Shown: positions 1 through 13,200, counted from the first letter of the stretch. The stretch: DNA of 64,000 nt from Nemopilema nomurai (GCA_003864495.1 ML133488.1:1251230-1315229); one strand, 5' to 3'. A program made the numbers and translations. Notes: generated from the sequence alone by a model not told the origin.

Positions 1-1460
1 TTCTAATGGAAGATGATGAGCATTCAGGGTTGCGTGTCTTTTTAATCCTGCTTTGCTCTTGCACACTTTTTCACAATTTGTACACTTGTAATCATCAATT
101 TCAGCCTTTAAATAAATATTTGCAATAAGAAACTCAACAAATCCTCTCACAGTATGTTAAAGAATATTTATCAAATGCAATTTCAAAATTGCAGTTTTGT
201 TAATGATACAAATAATTCAATGTAAATGCCTAACCGATTTAATTACAGCGAATAAAACAAAGCAAAGGTAACTCTGGGGGCCTAAGATCGATTCTGAGAA
301 AGCTACTCAAGCTGATTGAAAGATTTGATGTATTGAATATGTGAAACTAGTACAACATTGGAAACTGAATTGGTTCTCGCTGAAACCTTGGGTATCAAGG
401 ATTTACTTTGATCTTACAAAATCTATTGTATACCGATGTTGATGTCTCCATGCAGAAAACATACCAACAATCATGGTCCGAAATTTTGCCGATAAGAAAA
501 AAGAAAGCTGAACAGCATTGCCGACTTAATGGAATCAATTTTCTGATCTTTCAGGAAAAAATTAAAAAGCGGAAGTATTTTCATCAGTGGTAAATTTTGT
601 TGAGAGACCAAGCAAGATGGAAAGAATCAACCAGTAGTCGTTAGAAATACGTACGTGACCCTTATCAGTCCTTGATCGGTTTAAATCTTCTACTTAGGCT
701 TACCTCATCGTCAAACTCATGTTGCAAACTCTCATTTAACTCCAGAGCCTCAAGGATTGGGTCCAAATTTTCATCTGATACCTCTGAATGTTCTGTGCAC
801 GGATGTTGTCACGTGACTGGAGAAGTCCCAAATAGCCCATCTTAACCTCTTAACTTGCCATTGCAAGAAAGTTTCCTTGAGCACATTGTCCTGTGTGATA
901 ATTTCTTTGGCCACAGAACGCAGTCTTTTTGCAAGGTTACAACTGCAAGCACATGCACATATTTAACGCAAGAGCAAAGAGTCTGTGTGCCAGAAGAACC
1001 TGGATAACAATGACATAGACAAACGGATTTTACAGAATAACAAAAGAAACGATGCACCCATAGATATGGGATATATCCCTGTGAGTTCGATGCCACAAAA
1101 ATGAACTCGGTGCCACACAGGCGGTCACCAAGCTGCATTTTATTCTTGTCAACAAACTGAAAAACGCTCACATAACCTTGACCACAAATATGAGAGACAT
1201 AACAAAATTCCACTGTTAACAATATTTTTCCTCTGCTGTTTTACAAGCAATGCTCACAGTATCGTCTTCCCTCTTCACCAAGCTGCAAGATGCTGTTCTA
1301 CCAAAAAATCAGATCAGCACAACTAATAGATGCGACGATTTGTATAAACTCTTTTCATTCAATTTATTTACCACGATTTACAAACAAATCAAAAAAGAGA
1401 TTAGCCAAGGTGTTTAGGATTCTCGGCCTTTCCATAGGATGCTTTTTTCCAAAATTTATT
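1..1460. other. 3' flank of the DHRS4-like gene; no gene recognised
   Basis: I see AT-rich sequence with only short chance open frames on either strand. None has a recognisable motif or splice-compatible neighbours. It probably holds the 3' UTR and downstream flank of the dehydrogenase gene whose stop codon is at 1461-1463. Confidence 0.5.
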
Positions 1461-4400
1461 CTACAGTCTAGAAGGCATTCCACCCGTTGCTAGCATGTTC
1501 TCTCCTGTGATGTATTTGGATTCATCCGATGCAAGAAATGTTACGAGACCTGAAATATCCTCTGGGTCGCCAACTCTGAAATAACAAAAAAAGTTAGTGT
1601 CAAAATAGTGCCGTGAAGTGGTCAAAAAGTGTATCAACATCCTCCCCTGCGAATATTCTAAGACTGTGGTCATCTAGAAGACCTCGAGCAGTTAAAAAGT
1701 CCTTGAGCTGAAGTTAGATTTGTATACTACTAAGACCAATGGCGCGACCAGAAAATATACGCAAACAATCGGTCTCGCTTCCACCTGTTTCTGCTATTAA
1801 AAACAAAGGCCCCGTTATTCAGAAACATATAGACACCGACCTTCCAAGTGGAACTTGCTTCAGGGCGCTTTTCAAAATGCTCTCGTTGCTCCATAACTGT
1901 TTGAAAAAACAAAGACACGTGGGCTATGATCATGGAAGGAATATAACCCAAACGAAGGCCCCCTTATAATTGGTTGCTGCAGCAGGATTACCCTGCAGTT
2001 TGACAAAAAGGGCGACCGTGTAAACAACTAGCATTGATTAAGGTTAAGGCAACAGGATTTCTTACGAAGGATCATAGAGAGTGCGGAAAAATAACCGACC
2101 CGAGTATTGACTTTGGAAGCTTCGATAATGGGGTCTGAGTTTGAAACTAGAACTACCAATGCAGTTAGTATACCAGTTGACTTGCTCTGGGACCAATGGA
2201 GCACACCAAAAGCGTCTTGGTAAATTTACAATGCTGGTGTACTCACCGCAGAGCTGAACTTAGTTTTGATGATACCAGGCGCGACGCAGTTCACTCTAAT
2301 GTTCATTGGGGCGCATTCAACTGAAAGTGCTTTTGTCAAGCCAAAGAGAGCTGTCTTCGATACAGAGTAGGCCCCGAGACCCTACAAAACAATGAAAATT
2401 GAGCAGTTTAAATAAAGGAGAACAAACACGGCTATTGCTTGATAGTTTTTTCATAAAAAAGGTAATGAAATGGCTTTGTAATCAAGTAATCATAAGCTTG
2501 TCCTCACTTACGGGCATCGGCAAGAATCCAGCAATCGAAGAAATGAAAACGATGGAGCCACTATCAAAAAACAGAACAGACGAAATATAAAACATGAAAA
2601 CGCTTATAGGTAGTAAATTGGGTATCATTTGTTTTAAGGGATGCCAGACCGTGACAAATACGGCTTCATTTCAACACTTTTAAGGAACTGCAAGATTCTG
2701 CTCCTACTTGCAATTTCAAAATGAGTAACACCAAATTTATTCAAAAGTAAGAAAAAGGAATTTTATGCCTCTAAACAATGCCTAACAAAGAGAAATTATT
2801 ACCAGTTAAAAAGTAAAATATAGATCTTGGCAAGAAAGCTGCAAATGTAGATAAAGAGACACTAGGGTCTTTCCAAAATCGATCACTAAAGAAGCATTGA
2901 AACTTGACGGATGACATTGTGAATTGGCTAAACCAGGGGATAATGTAACAGGATAATTGTAGTTTGAAACAGTGTTTCTGGTAACAATCAAACGCCATAC
3001 CCTTTTTCTTGCATATGTTCGATGCATGATTTTGCAAGAAAAAATGATGATTTCACATTGACATCCAAAATCTAAAATTACAAGAACCTATGTATTTCAA
3101 GTAGGGTGAAATAACACTTTGCTGTTACAACAAAAATAAAGGCAAAAAACGCCACAATTTACAATGTGGAAAAAAAGATATAAAATTTAATAATTCCCAT
3201 CCACATGAAGCTATGGGCCAGAAATAAGTCCTAGCCATTTCATTAAAAAAATCTACGGAGCCAACTGTGTAGCTGTGAAAAACATTTCTTAATTCTTACT
3301 TAACCTCACGAACAAAGGAAAATTTGGAAATACCACTTACCTTGTCCCAAGCATTTTCATCAGTCTACAAGATAAAGGTATTATCTAAGATGATTGATTA
3401 TTCTAGATATTTAATGCATGCATATAAGCTTAATTAGCCTTTTGCCCAAAAATAAGGTCAGTAAAGTATGGAAAAAGCACAATTAAGTGTAAAATACAAG
3501 GTCAGTTAAGTATGGAAAAAGCACAATAAAGTGTAAAATACAAGGTCAATAAAGTATGGAAAAGGCACAATTAAGTGTAAAATACATACATTGAGAATAG
3601 GTCCGAATATAGGATTTGTTGCAGCATTTGAAATGAGAACATCAATTGATCCATACTCTTTCAATGTCTTCAAATGAAAAAGGATAAAAACATTAGATGC
3701 TTTATAGGCAACTTTAGATGCTTTTGGAAGGCAGTGAAGATAAACAGTGTGTCCTGAAAGGATCTGAAAGGAAGATGAACAGTGTGATTGCAAGTGGTAG
3801 GGGTAGATCCACTGCTATTCTGAAGGAGAAACAGTTAATAAAAGAAGCACTTAAACAGAAAGGGGACACTACACTTCTAATAAGGTGCCAGACAAGTTAC
3901 AGACAAATTACAGACAAGTTACAGACAAGTTACAGACAAGTTACAGACAAGTTACAGACAAATTACAGACAAGTTACAAATAAGTTACAGACAAGTATAT
4001 CAATGGTTTACTGTCAGATCCAAGGCTAGCTGCAAAGTGAGCTGACACCCAATTCCACAGGGCAGGAGAGATATTGCAAAAGAAACTCAGTGTTGTGCGA
4101 ATAGGAGCTATCTTGATGTCAGCAGCAAGCAAAGGAAGGAAAAGGGAGACAGAAAACAGGAAAATTAGAAGAGAACAGCATAGAAAAGCACGTACAAACA
4201 CCTTAATATTATGTCAAATTATGTGCAACATTATGGCAACACAACATAATATGATATTGATACAAAAATTGAGTTAAGACCAAAATAAATGCATAAGACA
4301 AGAAACAACTTACAAAGTCAACAAGATTTTCTCGATGTTCAGGTTTGCTAACATGACAGACAACACCTTTAACATCAACACCTTCTGATGCAAGCACCTT

Positions 4401-5583
4401 GATTGCCTTTGAGACATTTTCCTCTTTTCTGCTGCTAATTACCACCTTTGCCCCGTTCTTTGCAAGATCTTTTGCAATTGCTAAACCAATTCTAGAAGTT
4501 TAGTTACAGGAAATACCTTTATCATACAAAAAAGCAAATGCATGATAGATAAATCATCTACAAATCCAAAGCAATAAAAACCACTCGCAAAGAATAACCT
4601 CCTTGATATGTTTTACTCTCCCCAATACAAAATCCTAGGGAAAAAGATACTCAATTCATTGAAGCACTACAAACAAATTGGTACTTTGGTCTGGAATATC
4701 TGGGAGCTGCTCCCTAGATTAGACGTATTATACCCTGAAAATTTTTTTTAATGATTTTGCATAGACCAGTCTGTTTTTAGGTTCCCTTCATTTTCTTTCA
4801 TCCACAAGAGGAAGAAAAGATTTTTTGACAAATTCTTTTTGGATTTCTTTGTTCAAAAGTTTTGATACAGCTTTTTCACAATTGTCCCTAATTTTGTTGA
4901 ACAAGACTATGTTGTTCTTTATAAGAAAGATAGATAAACTTTAAATAAAAAAAGAAAGGAAATTTGATTTACATTGACATTTGATTCACATGACATTTGA
5001 TTCTCATTTTATGTAATGCTATGCTAAGCAAAATTCAAAAATTTGAACAGTTAGGTTTTGAAACATTTTGTTGCTTTTATCTATAATCATTCTTTTGCTA
5101 CACTTGATATCTTAGCATTAGTTTTGTACTTGTATTTTGTATAAGATTTCGTAACATAGGAAGTTTTCCTAGGTTACATTCAAAACTTGCATGGTTTGCG
5201 ATGCAAGGTATATTTGCTGCAGTTTTCGTTCGAAGTGTGCACGACGGTGGATCCAGCTTCCTTGTTGCCCTTTCAGGTTTTCACAGAATCCCTTGATAAT
5301 CTAGCTACTCAGAGTTCACGTAAATAAACAGTAGGGGCTTACCATTAAATATTACCATTAAATGTTCTACTTCCAAAACACATCCCCTTTTTTACGGAGG
5401 TATTACACTTTCCAAACAAACATAAAGTTCATACCCCTCGGTTGATGCTGTAACGATTGCAACTTTACCATCTAGTCTCTTTATTTGGCTCATGTTTGTG
5501 GTCGAAAATTTAGAAGCCTGTACATTTGTGACATTTTGCAATGCTCCTAATGCACGACCAAAGGTCCTACTTGCTGCAGCCAT
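1461..5583 (-). CDS. DHRS4: DHRS4-like short-chain dehydrogenase/reductase (NADP(H)-dependent carbonyl/retinal reductase family)
   Basis: Nine exons join in phase: 5435-5583, 4314-4491, 3590-3667, 3341-3364 (a 24-nt microexon), 3001-3071, 2512-2560, 2247-2381, 1841-1896 and 1461-1575. They encode 284 residues, against 278 in human DHRS4. The Rossmann cofactor motif TASTEGIGLA lies at about residues 45-54, with SSRK after strand 2 and SNAA at about 122-125. The catalytic Ser (FISSIAG, about 175) and Y-x-x-x-K (YSVSK, about 188-192) are present. The protein ends in the tripeptide SRL, a peroxisomal PTS1-type signal also found in DHRS4. By family it should reduce carbonyls or retinal with NADPH. 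The first 30 residues are Ser/Thr/Arg-rich with no acidic residue and look like a mitochondrial presequence; a second Met is at 31. A longer in-frame open stretch exists upstream, so the exact start is uncertain. The frame is intact throughout. Confidence 0.95.
3454..3585. repeat. Three tandem copies of a 44-bp unit beside a splice donor
   Basis: Copies begin at 3454, 3498 and 3542 and share the core aaggtcagtaaagtatgg followed by aaaagcacaattaagtg. The array ends about 4 bp inside the intron after the DHRS4 exon at 3590-3667, so it abuts the 5' splice site of that exon. Confidence 0.85.
3890..3996. repeat. Short tandem repeat, 11-bp unit, 9-10 copies
   Basis: The unit is acagacaagtt with small variants (acaaatt, aataagtt). 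It lies in the DHRS4 intron between exons 2 and 3. Confidence 0.9.
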
Positions 5584-6470
5584 AATGTACGATAATGTTG
5601 TGCAGTCTCGATTTCGATATGAGGCTATAAAATTGCTCTCCTTTTCTAAGAACATTTCGTTGTATCTGAGTAAAGGGGTGATATTGAATTTCCTTCATGC
5701 AATTGAGCTAACATTTATATTGATATTCTTATATTCAACTCACCCATTTTACGAGTTCATGGCACAAGCTGCAGGCACGAAAAGAAGGGGGCAACAGGGG
5801 TGACGCCTGGGGCATTGCCCCTCCCATTTCTTTTATAAATCAAAACATTTTAGGGCATTGTTGAAGGAAATAGAAAAAAGTCTACAAGTAGAAAGAAAGG
5901 AGGTAAAAACCTTGGGTAATTTACTTAGGTGGTTTGTAAAAGACTCCCTAGGATGGCAGGTGCTAAAAACTTTTCTGAAGTTGCATGGCTACTGAACGAT
6001 TGTGTTCTAGACCTCCTGGCTATAAGTCAGTTACCAACATATATTAGAGGCTACAAGATCTAAACACTATAAGCGTTTATATATTATCAGTTCCACAATT
6101 CATCGTTGCTTGCTAATGTCTTTTCTTGGTAATGCTTTACCCTCAAACACTGTAAAAAGAATAGAAAAAGCCCCGATTCAAATGTTATCAGGACCAGTAA
6201 AAGACTATAACATCATAACTTGAAAATTCAGTTTCAGGAACAGTTTCTGCTGTTGATCTACGATAATCGGCAATGACTGCTAGTAAATTACTACCAAGCA
6301 GAATCAGCATATTTCAGAGCTGACTGACGGGAGCGTGCCGAGAAGGGCTTCCATTACAAGCAAGAGACAAACGAAGGACGTCTTTAAACTTATTATGTTA
6401 CTACGTCAACTGCAATGTTGTTTGACATTTGTACCACCCATTACCACACAAACCTACTTATGATGACAGC

Positions 6471-6567
6471 ACTACTCGTGCACGTGGCACTAGAATGATT
6501 ACTCGTGCACGTGGCAATAGAATGATTACTCGTGCACGTGGCAATAGAATGATTACTCGTGCACGTT
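6471..6567. repeat. 27-bp tandem repeat, about 3.6 copies, each with a CACGTG or CACGTT core
   Basis: Copies of actcgtgcacgtggca plus atagaatgatt start near 6473, 6500, 6527 and 6554. The first three contain the palindrome CACGTG (canonical E-box) overlapping GTGCAC; the last has CACGTT. The array is about 0.9 kb upstream of the DHRS4-like start codon on the transcribed strand. A regulatory role is only inference. Confidence 0.85.
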
Positions 6568-6708
6568 AGATCTGATGCCAGTAGTGTCGGGCTCAGGTGA
6601 AGCAATTAAAATCTTTAGGTTCATCATCTAGCATCGTTCAGTTCCAATGCTTTAACAAGGCGTCGCGTATTGTGCTGATCATAACAGTGCTCTTTGACAC
6701 TTTGCATT

Positions 6709-7153
6709 GGCCCCGTTTACACGAGACCGGTTCCAAAAAGATCCGCATCCATTTGATTTCGCTTCCTCCTTTTTACGCGAGACCGGTTCCAAAATAGTTC
6801 ACTTACGCGTTCTATTCGCACGAAACCTAAACTCGAGGAGATCGTTGAGGCTAGTTTACATTTGGTTGCAAAAAGGTGGTGCAAACAAATCACAGAGTAA
6901 AAATCACATGATATTTTACAGTATTTTCATTGGCCAGTGACTTCAACGTACTCAAAAATATCCATTTTCGAATGTTTACACGAGACCAAATGAGACCGGC
7001 TCCAAGTGAGTACGCTTTCGTAGGTCAAATGAAATGAGTACGGCTAGGTGATCTCAAATTAGTACGGTTAAGCAGGTCTCGTGTAAACAGAACGCCTAAG
7101 TGAACTCAAATTGGTACAGATCTTTTTTGAACCGGTCTCGTGTGAACGGGGCC
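6709..7153. mobile_element. MITE-like inverted-repeat element, about 445 bp
   Basis: The left end (ggccccgtttacacgagacc then ggttccaaaaagatc) is matched in inverse orientation at the right end (gatcttttttgaacc then ggtctcgtgtgaacggggcc). This gives terminal inverted repeats of about 40 bp at roughly 85% identity, with weaker similarity further in. The GAGACCGG motif recurs internally. There is no transposase reading frame, so it would be non-autonomous. I could not identify a target-site duplication. Its core (about 6846-6930) resembles sequence near 54.7 kb. Confidence 0.75.
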
Positions 7154-7208
7154 CTAATCGCCAGACATTGCATTGAGACAAGGTGAACGAACTAGAATTG
7201 GCACTCAC

Positions 7209-10200
7209 TGTCGTCTTTGTCCTCCCATTTTCTATCTTAAGGGCAAAACGTATCTTTGCAATGTCATACTGGAGTATGGCGTCGTTCATGGCCTTTGCGT
7301 AGGCCTCACTCAACTGTGCGATCAGCAAGTTGGTCAAAATGACGCTGGATACCATGGTGCCAATAAGGATAAGAAAAGTTGTCAAAGACCTGAAAAATAA
7401 AAATAATGCTTTATAAATCGAAGCACTGAGTTAAAAAGGCAGATAATAATGCTGTTTGTGGATTCAGACTTTAAGAAACTCCCTCCTAAAATGTATTAGG
7501 TAAAGAAATGTTTCGTGTACAAAACTGCACAATGAAAAAGCGGAACCAGTTCTTGCATACTTAGAGCACATTTTCATCCGAATTTTTGCTTAATTAAAGA
7601 ACGTTTTTGTCCATGACTCATCGGAGTGCGCAAACGAAGCAAAATAAGTATCCTATTACCGAATTTAAACACTAGATGGCTGCAACAAGAGCGCGTGATT
7701 GGCTGTATAACGACCAATCAGTACCCACCTTATTTTTGAGAGGCCAAGTAAAAAGACAAACCCCATCTGTCTAAATAGAATGAGATTTCGCATAGATATT
7801 TAAATAGAATCAAAAACCTCTACATAAGGAGTCGACCTAGCTTGGCCAATGATACAAATTTTCAAGGAAGGCGAACGCTGATTTTTAGCGAACCATGTTT
7901 AGAAAAATTTGGAAAAAATGTGTTTCACAACGGAAGTTTAGAAAAATTGCAGCTAATCAAACTGACCCAATATCGTCATAAGACTCGGCAAATGATTGGC
8001 CCTCGACAAAAACGCGAATCTGCCGCAGAAGAACGTCTTCAAGTGCGCTGAAAGAAAAGTTGATACAAAAACAGATTGCAGAATAAACGCGCAGGTGATT
8101 CAATTTGCTGTAGTTGTTGCCAACGAGATCCGCCCAATTTCAGTTCAGTTAAAACATTGTGAATCGTTCTTGCAAAGAATAAATTGACGGTCTTGAACAG
8201 TGGTTTATCGTTATTGTTAAAAAAACTTCCTCTTCAAACCACTTGTACACAAAATCCCTGACTTGATATAATAAACTAAAATTTGCATAAAGCAAATTGA
8301 TGTCTAAATGCAGTATGTCAATCATAAATTTTTCAAATTAGTTATTGACCTGGAGCAAACGCTGTTTTCTTTTGTAGCAAGGCTATGTGTAAAGTCAGAA
8401 TATACATGGCATATAAGAAGTTACATAGAGTCTAGAAGATATAAAAAAAATTTATTTAGATGGCCCTTGGTAAGTTTTTCGTAAGCATGTACGTTGAATT
8501 ATATTTTCGATTAGTGCATTCAATGTGGAAAAATATCAGAATTCTTTTATGAAAAGGTTAGAAACACAAGAAACCCAAAAGGTGGCGGTTTAAAGGAGGA
8601 TCGATTTTGCTTGGGCTTTTATCTCTATTTTATTTACAGTATGATCTGTCACAGCTGTGGCCATGTTGGCTGTAACAATTCTTTTGGTGCATAACACACA
8701 AGCCTAGAGTAGTAAGACAAACTTAAAATCAACTCACTAGAGCAAAGATGTACCTCCCCTTTTGCTTGCTATGAAAAGGCTGCCTGAAAATGCCATCATC
8801 AAGATTGCATAAACAGATGCAAATACCGGAAGGATCTCTTTTATTAGCAGCGAAATCGTAGCAAGGTAGATTCCAGTTGCTCTGAGGTTAAACGAAAAGA
8901 TAACCCAACATCAAAACATATTAAAACGGCTTCGCGTCCTGTCAAAAGGCTACTATAAAAAATTTCTATCTTTAAACCTCTGTTCAGGTGATAAGTGGAC
9001 TTTTTCTCCTTGCAACAAACTAAATATTATCTCTCTCTTTCATATCTATAAAACTATATGCATTAGTTCACCGATTTACTTGCTTGCAAATAATTAGGAT
9101 GATTAAACTTGAGTACAGCACGGATGCGAGACGATGAAATAAAAGTACCTTAACTAAGAGTCGAGTATTCAAAGAAAGTTTCTTGAGTAGCATGTCAATC
9201 ATGTTCTGATTGTAGGCTTAAAAGTATGTTAGAGTAACTCGACTTACTTGAATGCTTCAAGGAACTTGAAGAGACGAAAATAGTTGAAGATGAAGGCGAG
9301 GGAAGAGATTGTATACTGGTGCTGGCCAGACCAACGACAAAGCAATGCCAGTAACAGGGTGCCAATGCCAATAATGTCAATATAGTTGTAAACATCACCG
9401 AAATACAATCTCTTTTCACTGGAAAAAGAATACTAAAATTTTCTTACCGTTGCTCAATTTCGCATAAAACGGTTAAAATCAAATAAAATCAATCAAAAAA
9501 GCAGTTTGATTGGATTTTAAACCAGCTCCGACATGTTTTGCAAGGAAAATCCCAGTATACATATCTTTCATACTTCAATCTACAATATTACAATTTACAA
9601 TCTGCCATGTCAAGTATACGGGTGCAGTATTTTACTGCATGACGTCATAGCTCAAGAAACACGCAATACGAAACACGAAAGCTCGGATACTTGCCGCAAA
9701 AGTTGATCCAACTCTATACCAAGGTATGCCCAACACATTGCGAAGGAGAATATTTCGCCAGAAAGAATCAGTCTACCGATACGTGTGTGGTACGTCTCAT
9801 AATAACAGGATCCGATTAGGGAAAACGACATTACTACCAAGAAGGTGACGTAAACTGCTAGGTGTAGCCTAAAAAGGAGCCTAATTATTAGAGTTTTTAC
9901 AAAATATCCAAAGCTTTAAAACTGAACATGGACGGTGAGAGCTTCATGGAGGTCGTCAATGATGACTTTGATTTGAGTGATCTTTTTACTGCTAAAAAGA
10001 AGATGCTTCTAGAAAAGGTTTGTGTGTGGAAACTATGACGGCATGAAACGATGAACATAGAATTTCTAAAACGTATCTTTTACAGGCAGTAGGGTGGTAG
10101 CATACATGGTGATGCTATTACAACATGAATTGCTCAAAACATTTAACAAAGAGCCAACGGCGACAGAACTTATCGATGTCCATAAATTGCCTAATAACTA

Positions 10201-13200
10201 ATCACTAGGCAAACGTTAGTAAACTAGTAAAGTTGAAATTCTTTTTTCTCGTAATTTCTCGTAACTTGAAGGTCTTTCCTTATTTTATTTCGTAAAATCA
10301 TTCATGTATTAAAAATTATTATCTTGTAGTTGTGTTTTAGATCCATGTCAAAAGCCAGAGGGTAGTTATGACAATTCGCTCCTGCTGGTATTGTCTTTAT
10401 TATTGTGATGTAAAGTAGTTCGTTAGTTAGTAATTCGTCATTGTAAACATTCAGATAGAATTAAAAGAATGTCAATAATCCGTCAAGCATAAGGAGGGTC
10501 AAGAGAACCCGGTCTTGTTTTCCAATGCTTTCCTTTAATTCTGACTCTCATTACTGATACAAACTGAGCGTGAACTTGTACGATATATAATGGCTTCCAT
10601 CATGGAGACTTTTCTGCATAGCAACATGCCTTTTGCATCAGAGGCTGTGGTGTACAGACGAGAACAATTTCTTGGTGTCCTTACCTGATATGAAATCGTC
10701 CATACAAAGCCCATTTTCGCCTAGCCAGCAGTCGGACAGCGGGATGTTTCATAGCGGCCTACGATATTGTTTAGATCAAGAAAATGCTAGTTAGGCGCAT
10801 CATTACTGGATGAAGTAAACTCAACAATTATAGGGCTGCATTCGTGCAAAGCTTGATGCTAGATTCAGCAATCCTTTAAGATTCATAAAGGAATTGTCCC
10901 AGTCAACACTGAAGAAAAAATGAAAACATTTTACTTATGTGTTTCCTCAAGGCAACTCTAAAAGTCTGCTTTCTTTGCAAATCAGTTGAAGAAAGTTACT
11001 ATAATGTGTTTCCCACAAAAGCTTTGCAAAACAGCGGCAGTGCGTAAGATTTGAATAACCGAGTAATTTAAATACCAAAATAACCAAAAAATCAGCGCAG
11101 TTTTTCGGCAATCAGTGACCAAAATGCCATGACCCAATCGATCTCCGAAATACTGTATTTAATGTATTTGCTGATACTGATGTTACTTGTTTTTTGTTAA
11201 ATTAACACACTGTATAACAAACGGAATAGCCAATGTTCTTAGGCCAAAAATTTAGGCATACAGCAGTCAAAGATGTAATAGTCTTTGTTATACTAGGCAA
11301 GAAAACAGGATTATTATAAATTGACTAAAGAATAAACAACAATGTACCTCTTTGTATTCTGACATGCAAAGAGCTTGCAAACAGGACATCTGATTCCAGT
11401 TAAAGTGGATATCATCCATAGAGCCATCGAGGTGGGGCCTTCTTCCTTTCTGATCGCCATCAAGGATTCTGAAGCGATAGAGGCTTTGCTGGGACGCGGC
11501 TGTTTCTCCGCTGACCTCAAGAACAGGCAGCATCGTTGAAAAGGGGCACATCAAGCTATCGAGAACAGCCACTACAGTTTTCTAAAAAGGAAACAGTTTT
11601 GCTTGAGTTTAACAAGCAGGAGGTTTTCAAACAGCATTATATTTCTGCCGCTTGCATTACGCGTGCGGTGCGGCAGATCCTGCTAGTCCCTTTGCGTCAG
11701 GCTGTCAGCGTTTGCGCCAGCTTCAGTTTCTGACGGTAATCGTGTTTCTTCGAATGGAAGAAGCCTTTGATTTTATTCAAACTGTCCTTTGCCAGCTGCA
11801 ACACTAATGGTCAAAGTGATGCTTATTCTTAGAATAATTCAAGTGAAAGGCGGATTTTAGCATATGGCAGGAAAGACAGTCAATAAGAATCTATGCTCTA
11901 AAGATCAAGCCATCTAAAAAGAATCCAACAAAAATAGAAAGCAATTGAAACTGTCTATCAAATCAGAGTTGAACAACTGCAATCACTTTACAGCCTGAAA
12001 TAATAAAATTAAACATTCCATAAGGCCATTATTGTTGATACCCAATACAAGTCAAGCAAATATTTCAAGGAAGACGAACTGAAAAACATATCGCCTGGTT
12101 TATAAAGAGAACGTTGTTAATTTTGCTCTTGCAGCGCTGCTCAAAGAAAAGCTGTCATAATGAGTACCTGTATGCAATACTTAGAGAAATTTAAGTCAAA
12201 CAAAATGTGGTATGATGTACATGTATGAATATTTATATCAAGAATTTGTGATAAAATGTTCACCTTCATCCCCGGCCTATTGATGAAATCAATGAATGCG
12301 AACCTCGGCGAGGTCTGCCGACTGTAGTCATGCTCAAACAATTGACGAACTCTGGCCAAATCAAGAAGGAACAAATCAAAACAGATGCATGCAAGAGGCT
12401 TTATCGAAAGCACTACATGTGAAGCTTACAATGTGACTTGGATATTTACTTATAGAAATTATTGCAAAAAAATTGTTCTACGGTAAATGCTTGTTACAAC
12501 TCTATGAAATATTTCCGGAAAAACTCTGCAATAATGACTTGTGAATTTTAAATAAGGGTGCAGAAGTTGAGGTGAAAATTGTGATCCAACAACGAAAATT
12601 GTGGCGATAGATATTAGGTTTATGATCTCACTTTAAGGTGAACTTGAGACGGCAAACTTTGGTATAGCAATAGTTTAACTGTGATTTCAAATCATAGCAA
12701 AGTAGGGGCAATGTAATGTAGTACGTTTGGTTTGGATTTTGACGTAGCGAATGGACGCGGCACATAGAGACAGTACACCGAGACACTGTGATGAACAAAG
12801 AATGCCTGATTGCAGCTGATGACATCCCGTCGGGCGTTACTTGAACTGACCTGCATTTGTCACTCATTGCGTTGAGAAGGAGTGACGTCATGTCATCGTC
12901 ATAATTCTTCAGGGCAAGCTCCACGGGCAAACGCTCCTCCGGTTCCCCTTCCGTGGCAGCGTACACCAAAGAAGCATCGCAGCTTATCAGCCATTTAGCG
13001 ATTGGAATGAGGTTCCGATCCGAATTGCCGTTGGCATCGCCTGTTCCACTGTGAATTTGATTCTTCTCTGCAACTTCATGTAGCAACGTCATAAAGATGC
13101 CCGTTGTCTCGTTCGTGACGAAATGCGTCGAGTAGCGACACAAGTGTGGGTTCCCCTCTTTCTTCGAGTATTCCTTTTCAATAATCAGCTTGGCTATTGC

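Larger units (their letters stand above)
5584..7208. other. Interval between the DHRS4-like start and the last recognised channel exon
   Basis: It should hold the 5' flank of the DHRS4-like gene, and probably the C-terminal exon(s) and 3' UTR of the channel gene, which I could not identify. It contains a 27-bp E-box-bearing tandem repeat (6471-6567) and an inverted-repeat element (6709-7153), listed separately. Confidence 0.45.

Noticed and set aside
842..1222. 126-codon minus-strand open frame downstream of the DHRS4-like gene
   Set aside because: Cysteine-rich but without signal peptide, domain pattern or splice partners. Probably chance.
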